From Vibrio tubiashii ATCC 19109 (GTDB lineage: Bacteria; Pseudomonadota; Gammaproteobacteria; Enterobacterales; Vibrionaceae), in assembly GCF_000772105.1 (NCBI RefSeq), contig NZ_CP009355.1, positions 496,001 to 560,000 on the forward strand: DNA of 64,000 nucleotides. Direction: 5' to 3'. The notes under the pieces were generated by a model. It was not told the origin of the DNA. It saw only the letters and a program-made list of their open reading frames with translations, and ran no database searches. Made by a program: the position numbers and the translations under genes. How positions within the stretch are numbered: position 1 is the stretch's first letter; every line of letters begins with the position of its first letter. Below, piece after piece: positions 56,601 to 64,000 of the stretch.

Positions 56601-56885
56601 ATTAGGTACACTATTATACGTCTATGAATATGAAGACGGGAAAAAGGCGAACACGTGGAGCGCCTTAGACATTGCTTGTTTTTTATTCTGCCACAGTGTA
56701 ATGACTAGAGCGTGTGCAATCTAGTGGATTGAGTCAATTATAAGTCAGAAATGTGGCGGCTTACTTTAGCGTTAGATTATACATGATAACGACTGGCTGT
56801 GCGATATGTGTGCGATAACAGTTGTATCATTTCATTTCGCTTTACTTCTATAGTTTAAACAATACCCGGTAAGGTGTATCTACTA

Positions 56886-57485
56886 CTATGGGGCTACTGC
56901 GCCGCCTAGGGTTAAGTTTGTCGGCCATTTCGAAATACGGTTACCACCCAGAAAGATATTGCCTTTGACCGTCATGGTGTCGGGAAACTCGGTAATCTTT
57001 GACCCGCCGATATAAAGATTGCCATCAACGGTCATTCCCTCAGGGAGTGTTTCAAGCGGGGTGCGTATCACGCTGAGATCCCCTTTTACACGTAATCTTG
57101 GCGGTAAAGAGGTGAGGGGAGTGTCTGTTAGATTAATATAGCCGCCGACTTTGACGCCAGAAGGCCATCTTGTGATTTTGGAGCCAAGCAGGTTGGCATA
57201 ACCTTTAATGGTTACCCCTTTATCTATCTTACTTAGGCTGCAGTTGGTCGCGGTCAGGCTACCTTGAATATCGACGCCTTTGGGAATTCGCTTAATCGAG
57301 GTTTTAGCAATGTTTAGGTTACCTTTGATCACCAAACCACTGGGCAGTTCGGTATAGGGTTTATTACGCAAATCCAAGTTACCATAATTGTCTAGGTGGT
57401 TAAGAATGCGAAACTGATCTAAAGCAACAGCATGGGTATTCAGAGAAAATATGACTAACAAGATTGAAAACAGAATACGCAGCAT
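56886..57485 (-). CDS. Secreted protein of 20-residue leucine-rich-like repeats
   Basis: The 199-residue product has a signal peptide (MLRILFSILLVIFSLNTHA) and then about seven tandem repeats of exactly 20 residues in the later part, of the form [IL]-T-x-[WLF]-P-x-x-[LMV]-x-[VL]-x-G-x-[LI]-x-[LVI]-x-x-[TS]-x, such as LTSLPPRLRVKGDLSVIRTP. The pattern combines a leucine-rich-repeat-like turn (LP) with the KG-x-[LI] element seen in bactofilin-like beta solenoids. I predict a small right-handed solenoid exposed in the periplasm or outside the cell. Function unknown. Confidence 0.7.
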   Translation of the reverse strand: MLRILFSILLVIFSLNTHAVALDQFRILNHLDNYGNLDLRNKPYTELPSGLVIKGNLNIAKTSIKRIPKGVDIQGSLTATNCSLSKIDKGVTIKGYANLLGSKITRWPSGVKVGGYINLTDTPLTSLPPRLRVKGDLSVIRTPLETLPEGMTVDGNLYIGGSKITEFPDTMTVKGNIFLGGNRISKWPTNLTLGGAVAP

Positions 57486-57563
57486 AGTCGAACGAGTTTG
57501 AAAGAGTGATACCTAATATTAAGTCTAGGCTTAAATAGTGCAACGATATTGGCCCCTAGAAAC

Positions 57564-57590
57564 AAAAAAACGGGCTGAATAGCCCGTTTT
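57564..57590 (-). terminator. Terminator of the DUF406 gene
   Basis: On the minus strand CGGGCT and AGCCCG pair around ATTC, followed by seven T. Confidence 0.85.
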
Positions 57591-57611
57591 AGATAAAAAT
57601 CAAATAGTTGA

Positions 57612-57905
57612 TTATCGTGCTAAAGAGCGAGTTTTCAGTTCAAAGATAAGCTTTTCAGCACTCACTTCAAACTTAAAACGAGCTGTTAGCTCAGTCGACT
57701 CTTCAGTGATTGGAGATACTTCAAATTCAACAGCCGCACAAACTTGCTTGGCTAACTCAACATACTTATCCAGTTCTGCTTGTAGTAGCGTTTGACCCGC
57801 TGCAAAGATAGTTACTTCAGCAACATCATCACCTTCTTTAATGATGAAACCCATTTCGCCTGCACAGCCACATGCTTCGCATACTTGTTCTGGTTCGGTG
57901 CTCAT
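57612..57905 (-). CDS. DUF406 (YfcZ/YiiS) family protein
   Basis: This 97-residue protein carries an N-terminal cysteine cluster (CEACGCAGEMGF) and the C-terminal FEVSAEKLIFELKTR, matching the YfcZ/YiiS family. The role is not known. The upstream gap is long and may hold its promoter and that of a divergent TetR-type gene. Confidence 0.85.
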   Translation of the reverse strand: MSTEPEQVCEACGCAGEMGFIIKEGDDVAEVTIFAAGQTLLQAELDKYVELAKQVCAAVEFEVSPITEESTELTARFKFEVSAEKLIFELKTRSLAR

Positions 57906-58389
57906 CTCAAATCAATCCTCTTACAAATAATAGGGCTATATTAACCAGTAATTAGATCTGAATCCATAAAAAGGACTCTGCTAACTTTCGATAAAATAAC
58001 AGTATGATCTATTGTTTGCTGAAATTTTGCGCAACTATAAACACGGCGAATTGGTTTGCCCTAAGTGTGATTTAGATCAATAAATTACGAAAATTCATGT
58101 CATTCTCATGTCAGAATGCTATTCAGTTAGTTGTAAGCACCAACAAATTGTAAGATTATCGGTCGCTCAATATTATATAAACAAAAAGATAACGTCCTTT
58201 GATTTCATAAATATCGTCAATGGTTATTTGTGGAAAATTAGCTTGCATCACACAACAATTAGATAAGCCGTATGGTTTAATTGTGGTTTGGTCTTTTACG
58301 TTGAGTCATGACGTACGATACTAAAACGGAAGTTAGTGACATTGGACGTCAATAATTAAAGACGGATATACAGAGAGAAGAGCCTAAAC
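57906..58389. other. 484-base intergenic region between DUF406 and TetR-type genes
   Basis: No gene is seen. It is AT-rich. GTGAT-TTAG-ATCAA at 58067-58080 differs by one base from the FNR consensus and also resembles a CRP half-site pair (TGTGA-TTTAGA-TCAA). The remaining 300 bases before the TetR gene may hold a long leader or more sites. Confidence 0.4.
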
Positions 58390-58851
58390 ATGCCAAAGCG
58401 TAGTAAAGAAGATACTGAGATCACCATCCAGAAGATAATGGATGCGGTAGTAGACCAACTATTACGACTCGGTTACGACAAGATGTCGTATACGACACTA
58501 AGCCAACAGACAGGCGTATCAAGAACAGGTATTAGTCACCATTTTCCGAAGAAAACCGACTTCACTGCTGCACTGGACGGTCGCATTTTTAAAATGTTTG
58601 TCGAGCACGTTGATTTCGAAAATGGACTGGACGCATTTTCATCTAGCTGGGTTGCTGCGCTAGATAACGAAGAGTTTCGTGCGATCCTACGTCTATTATT
58701 CCACCACATTGTAACTTCTCAAAGCACACACGAGTTTGCCAGCAATGGTATCGAGCGTCTTTACAAGGTATGTGAAGAGAAGCTTGGTGAGGGTAGTGCG
58801 AAAGAACTTGAGTGGCTAATTGGTCGTTCATTGATTCGAATGGCGCAATAG
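58390..58851 (+). CDS. TetR-family regulator (short)
   Basis: The 153-residue protein has the TetR helix-turn-helix (MSYTTLSQQTGVSRTGISHHFPKKTDF) followed by a short C-terminal domain of about 100 residues, smaller than the usual 200-residue family members. The target and ligand are not known. It has a strong terminator. Confidence 0.82.
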   Translation: MPKRSKEDTEITIQKIMDAVVDQLLRLGYDKMSYTTLSQQTGVSRTGISHHFPKKTDFTAALDGRIFKMFVEHVDFENGLDAFSSSWVAALDNEEFRAILRLLFHHIVTSQSTHEFASNGIERLYKVCEEKLGEGSAKELEWLIGRSLIRMAQ

Positions 58852-58860
58852 CCAAAAATA

Positions 58861-58885
58861 AAAGCCTTCTTCGGAAGGCTTTTTT
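58861..58885 (+). terminator. Intrinsic terminator of the TetR-type gene
   Basis: AAAGCCTTC and GAAGGCTTT pair around TTCG, with further T; it also faces the convergent receptor gene. Confidence 0.9.
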
Positions 58886-58912
58886 GATCTTATTGGAGCC
58901 TATTATCGGTGG

Positions 58913-60469
58913 CTATAGCTTTCTGAACTGGGCAACGAGCTTACCTTGCGAACCTAAGTTGTCGACCAGGCCTTCACATTCATCTTTCGTGTCACTTGCC
59001 AACACATTCGTCGCGGCACACACATCGCTGATTGACTGGACGCTAGAGTTCATTTCATCTGTCACTCTCGCCATCTCTTCAATCGCAGTCGCAATTTGAT
59101 TGTTTCGATCTGAAATATCAGTGACTTGATGAAGTAGGGCGTCCAGTTTATCTCCAGAGGTATTAGCGCAGTCGACACAAATATCTGAAAGCTGATTACC
59201 TTCATTCATGGCTTGAACTGCCTTTTCAGTGCTGGCTTGAATGAGTTTGATGATGTTCTGGATCTCTTCTGTTGATTCATGGCTTCGCTGCGCTAATTGA
59301 CGAACCTCATCTGCCACAACGGCAAAGCCTCGACCTTGTTCGCCAGCGCGTGCCGCTTCAATTGCTGCATTGAGGGCTAATAAGTTGGTTTGCTCTGCGA
59401 CACCTTGAATGATAACCAGAACTTCGCCGATAGTTCGACCATGTTCTACCAGCTGTTGAATAACCTCAGAAGCAACGCCTAGTTGTTTGGACAGTTCAGT
59501 GATGGAATCTATCGTTTGCGTAACTGAAGCTCTACCTTCGTTCGCCGCGGTTCCTGCTTGCTCTGTAACGTCGGAAGCGCTTTGGGCATTTTGGGCGATT
59601 TCGTTAGCCGTAGAGTGCATTTCGTTAATGGCGGCCGCCACTTGCTCGGTTTCTGACGTTTGGCCAACGAGGTTCTCGGCTGTTGTCTCACAGTTTTGTG
59701 CTGAAGAGCTCGCAGCTTTAGATATCTGCTGGTTGGAGTCTTGAATACGTCCAACAATAGAGTTGATTTCCGATTGACGCATCTTAAATGCAAGCTGAAT
59801 CTCTGAAATATCATCAACACGTTTGTTGTACACCAGTTCCATTAAAGGGTTGTCGAATACTTTCCGGGCTTGGGCCGAGAGATCTTCTAAACGCCTTGTC
59901 TGCGCATAAGCAGTGATCGCACCCAACACGAAAAATGACCAGATTGCTGCCAACGGAGAATACGCAGCGATAAAACTGGCCAGAAGGGCTATCAGCAGCA
60001 TAACGCCTGACATACGTTGCCATAATCGTGTACGTGGAAGCTGGAGCTGTAAAGGCGTTTTACCTTGATTAAGTTGTGCGTATATCTTCTCGGCGTTTTT
60101 TACATGTTTACGGTTGGGAGCCAAACGGACGGATTGGTACTCAACAGTTTTACCATTCTCTTTAATTGGTGAAGCAAACGCATCGACCCAATAGTGGTCA
60201 CCATTTTTGCAGCGATTTTTAACCAACCCCATCCAAGAGTTACCTTGCTTTAGAAAGCCCCACATATTCTCAAATGCCGCGGGTGGCATGTCAGGATGTC
60301 GAACAATATTGTGCGGTTGACCCACTAGCTCTTCTAATGTGTAACCTGCAACCTCACAAAAATCTTGACTAGCATAGGTAATATGACTGCTGGTTTTTGT
60401 TATCGATAACAAATTGTATTCAGGTGGATACGTTACTTCCTTTTGAGTTACAGGTTGGTTCACGCGCAT
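58913..60469 (-). CDS. Aer-type PAS chemoreceptor
   Basis: The 518-residue protein begins with a PAS domain of the Aer type ([20 protein letters not shown], then [16 protein letters not shown], which contains the RHPDMP residues used for FAD binding in Aer), two closely spaced membrane helices (about residues 150-190) and a receptor signalling domain with [19 protein letters not shown]. It should sense redox state or oxygen and signal through CheA. It is divergent from the stressosome operon across 225 bases. Confidence 0.92.
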   Translation of the reverse strand: MRVNQPVTQKEVTYPPEYNLLSITKTSSHITYASQDFCEVAGYTLEELVGQPHNIVRHPDMPPAAFENMWGFLKQGNSWMGLVKNRCKNGDHYWVDAFASPIKENGKTVEYQSVRLAPNRKHVKNAEKIYAQLNQGKTPLQLQLPRTRLWQRMSGVMLLIALLASFIAAYSPLAAIWSFFVLGAITAYAQTRRLEDLSAQARKVFDNPLMELVYNKRVDDISEIQLAFKMRQSEINSIVGRIQDSNQQISKAASSSAQNCETTAENLVGQTSETEQVAAAINEMHSTANEIAQNAQSASDVTEQAGTAANEGRASVTQTIDSITELSKQLGVASEVIQQLVEHGRTIGEVLVIIQGVAEQTNLLALNAAIEAARAGEQGRGFAVVADEVRQLAQRSHESTEEIQNIIKLIQASTEKAVQAMNEGNQLSDICVDCANTSGDKLDALLHQVTDISDRNNQIATAIEEMARVTDEMNSSVQSISDVCAATNVLASDTKDECEGLVDNLGSQGKLVAQFRKL

Positions 60470-60694
60470 AAATGTCCCCTATTACTTCCAGTTCTTAAAC
60501 GATTTTTGTTGTCCGAGTTTTATTCAGTATAAGAAACAAACTAATACTTGACCTAACTAGTAAGGATTAATTTTGTTTTTGATTATTTTGTTATTTGTCA
60601 GGGTGATAATGTGAACTAAGCTTAATTGCATAACGGACTTTTAAAACTTTGGTTTAGGACTGAGGAGCTCGGCCCTTAATACTAGGAGGCAAAG

Positions 60695-61609
60695 ATGTCA
60701 CACAGCGTATCAGTTGGTACATATACAAGTGCATCAAGCTTGCTTGAGCTACATGATCTTAGTGAAGCAGATTTGGCCTTAATCAGGAAGTTTGGTGACT
60801 TAATGCTGCCTAAGCTCCATGAGTATGTCGGGCATTTTTATTCTTGGTTGGAAAATCAACCTGAATACCAACAGTTTTTTGCTGATGATAAGAAGCTTAA
60901 ACGAGTGCAAAATGCACAAATTGAATACTGGAGCACCTTTTTTAAAGCAAAGGTAGATGATGAATACATAAAGCAGCGTCGAGCGGTCGGTGAAGTTCAT
61001 GCAAGAGTCGGGTTATCCTTACCGACATACTTCGCTGGTATGAATATCTCCATGGTCATTTTCACTAAAAGGATGTACGACGGAAGTTTATATAGTGACG
61101 AGTACAGTTCACTTGTTACAGCATTTACGAAACTGCTCCATTTAGATACTACGATCGTGGTTGATACCTATTCACGCTTGATTAATCGCCGTATCGCTGA
61201 ACAGAGCGAAGCGCTTTTGGCTATGTCTACTCCGGTGACCATGGTGTGGCAAGATATTTTGATGTTGCCCATTGTGGGCATTATCGATTCTAAACGCGCG
61301 CAAGACATCATGTCAGCAGTGCTTAACAAAATATCTGAACACCGCGCCAAAATATTTATCATGGATATTTCTGGCGTTGCTGTCGTCGATACTGCTGTTG
61401 CCAATCACTTTATTAAGATAACTAAAGCCACCAAATTGATGGGCTGTGATTGTTTAGTGTCGGGCGTTTCCCCTTCCATTGCTCAAACCATGGTTCAGCT
61501 TGGAATCAACGTCGGTGAAGTCCAAACCAACGCGACCTTAAGAGATGCATTAGAAAATGCTTTTGAAATGATGGGGTTAAATGTACAGGCACTAAAAGCA
61601 CTCTCTTAG
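60695..61609 (+). CDS. rsbR: Stressosome scaffold RsbR with globin-type sensor domain
   Basis: The 304-residue protein has an N-terminal globin-coupled-sensor domain (about residues 10-165) with the proximal haem ligand H102 in VGEVHARVGLSLPTYFAG, and a C-terminal STAS domain (about residues 185-300). The STAS contains VVDTAVANHF, aligned by eye with the phospho-threonine region of B. subtilis RsbR (T205), whereas the first site (T171) aligns with Ser in IIDSKRA. It should build the stressosome with RsbS and sense oxygen, NO or redox through haem. AGGAGG lies five bases before the ATG. First gene of the rsbRSTX operon. Confidence 0.93.
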   Translation: MSHSVSVGTYTSASSLLELHDLSEADLALIRKFGDLMLPKLHEYVGHFYSWLENQPEYQQFFADDKKLKRVQNAQIEYWSTFFKAKVDDEYIKQRRAVGEVHARVGLSLPTYFAGMNISMVIFTKRMYDGSLYSDEYSSLVTAFTKLLHLDTTIVVDTYSRLINRRIAEQSEALLAMSTPVTMVWQDILMLPIVGIIDSKRAQDIMSAVLNKISEHRAKIFIMDISGVAVVDTAVANHFIKITKATKLMGCDCLVSGVSPSIAQTMVQLGINVGEVQTNATLRDALENAFEMMGLNVQALKALS

Positions 61610-61628
61610 TGCGAGGCTTAGCATAATC

Positions 61629-61988
61629 ATGAAGAAGTCCATTTCCATAAGTCAGTTACAGAACGTGCTAGTCGCGACAATTCAAGTCGATTTGAGCGAT
61701 GAGGTCTTAGACGATTTTCGCCTTCACTTATTAGAGAAAGTCGGAAGCCATTCGATCAGTGGCGTGCTGATTGACTTATCAGAAGTGAAAACGTTAGACA
61801 GAGCCGATTTCGATAAGCTGTTTACCATTGTAAAAACGGTACAAGTTATGGGTAGGCGATGTCTGTTTGTTGGTATACGGCCGGGGATTGCAATGGCATT
61901 GGTCAACATAGGCTATCAAACTGAGCAACTGCCTTGTGTTCAGAGTATTGATGATGGTTTGCATCTAGTAGGAGGTGCAGGTGATTGA
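61629..61988 (+). CDS. rsbS: Stressosome STAS protein RsbS, phospho-site Ser replaced by Arg
   Basis: The 119-residue single STAS domain aligns by eye with B. subtilis RsbS: GVLIDLSEVKTLDRADFDKL against [20 protein letters not shown]. The serine phosphorylated by RsbT (S59 in B. subtilis) corresponds here to R58, codon AGA. The rest of the fold, including MGRRCLFVGIRPGIAMALVNIGY, is well kept. RsbS holds RsbT in the stressosome until phosphorylated, so this change could alter release of RsbT. It is 20 bases behind rsbR and overlaps rsbT by eight bases. Confidence 0.9.
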   Translation: MKKSISISQLQNVLVATIQVDLSDEVLDDFRLHLLEKVGSHSISGVLIDLSEVKTLDRADFDKLFTIVKTVQVMGRRCLFVGIRPGIAMALVNIGYQTEQLPCVQSIDDGLHLVGGAGD

Positions 61989-62403
61989 TTCTAGTGCACC
62001 CGAGAAAGTGATAGAAACACATCATGTTAACTCAGAGTCTGATGTTATGAGCGTTGTCATGGCGGTGTACACCATAGCTCAGCAGCTTGGGTACAGTGCG
62101 CCAATTGTCAGTGAGCTAGCGACGTCTGTCTCCGAACTTGCTACCAATATTGTCAAATATGCAGGTGAAGGTGAGGTATCGATCCATCATGTTGAAACTT
62201 CGCTAAATATTGGATTGAAAGTTATCGCATCAGATTCAGGAGGAGGGATAAGCGACTTAACAAGTGCGTTGAAAGACAACTATTCGACGGGGCAATCGCT
62301 CGGGCTTGGACTTCCTGGTGTAGTGAGAATGATGGATGATTTTGATATTCAGTCATCACCTGAGCAAGGAACTGTTGTGACCATTACTAAGTGGAAGAGC
62401 TAG
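61981..62403 (+). CDS. rsbT: Stressosome kinase RsbT
   Basis: This 140-residue GHKL-type kinase/switch protein has the N box SVSELATNIVKYAGEGE, the G1 box SDSGGGI and the G2 box STGQSLGLGLPGVVRMMDDF, aligning well with B. subtilis RsbT. It phosphorylates the STAS proteins and, once released, activates a downstream partner. GTG 61981 with GGAGG five bases upstream is preferred over GTG 61975. It overlaps rsbS and is one base from rsbX. Confidence 0.93.
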   Translation: MIDSSAPEKVIETHHVNSESDVMSVVMAVYTIAQQLGYSAPIVSELATSVSELATNIVKYAGEGEVSIHHVETSLNIGLKVIASDSGGGISDLTSALKDNYSTGQSLGLGLPGVVRMMDDFDIQSSPEQGTVVTITKWKS

Positions 62404-62404
62404 T

Positions 62405-64000
<1,596 letters not shown>

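Overview
The window looks like a piece of a Vibrio genome, probably the smaller chromosome. The basis is gene content and order: a glycine-cleavage cluster beside glyA, a ribose operon, a divergent tonB-exbB-exbD-hutBCD / hutWXZ haem cluster, ppsA/ppsR, many chemotaxis and c-di-GMP genes, and GlyGly-CTERM proteases. Species cannot be fixed by eye. No rRNA, tRNA, CRISPR array, insertion sequence or integron repeat was recognised. Genes are densely packed and most ends carry clear intrinsic terminators.

Layout. 1-7.2 kb: glycine/serine one-carbon metabolism (glyA-gcvH-gcvP on the minus strand, gcvT on the plus strand) around an XRE-cupin regulator; the same 17-bp sequence lies in front of glyA and gcvT and is a probable operator. 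7.2-9.3 kb: two tandem secreted trypsin-like proteases. 9.4-12.5 kb: a VpsT-like LuxR-type regulator and an ammonium transporter fused to a histidine kinase. 12.9-19.1 kb: rbsDACBKR with two perfect 16-bp operators and a CRP site. 19.2-25.9 kb: an HD-GYP response regulator, a PAS histidine kinase and a periplasmic binding protein that probably form one signalling route, then cheV, a frameshifted MarR gene and a glyoxalase-fold protein. 25.9-31.6 kb: a chemoreceptor and pstSCAB with PhoB-like heptamers. 31.8-39.7 kb: a GGDEF protein overlapping a periplasmic molybdopterin-fold protein, transporters, small enzymes, an M23 endopeptidase and OmpW. 39.8-43.9 kb: ppsA with divergent ppsR, and a solute-binding protein. 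44.0-51.2 kb: haem uptake and breakdown, with a Fur-box-like site between the two divergent arms. 51.3-58.9 kb: mixed genes, including a degenerate PduO-like protein, a MocR regulator with its divergent EamA exporter, and a secreted protein of 20-residue repeats. 58.9-64.0 kb: an Aer-like receptor and an rsbR-S-T-X stressosome operon running into a PAS histidine kinase cut by the window end.

How the genes work together. GlyA and the glycine cleavage proteins interconvert serine, glycine and C1-tetrahydrofolate and appear to share one local regulator. RbsACB import ribose, RbsD and RbsK prepare and phosphorylate it, and RbsR represses the operon. TonB-ExbBD energises outer-membrane haem uptake, HutBCD carries haem into the cytoplasm, and HutW/X/Z handle and degrade it. 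In the stressosome operon a globin-type RsbR and RsbS should hold RsbT, and RsbX should reset the complex; the co-transcribed kinase is the likely output in place of a sigma-B pathway.

The strongest points for a second look are the Arg at the expected phosphoserine position of RsbS, the kinase joined to the stressosome operon, the Amt-kinase fusion, the shared operator of the glycine regulon, the degenerate adenosyltransferase-like gene behind hutZ, and the 20-residue-repeat secreted protein.
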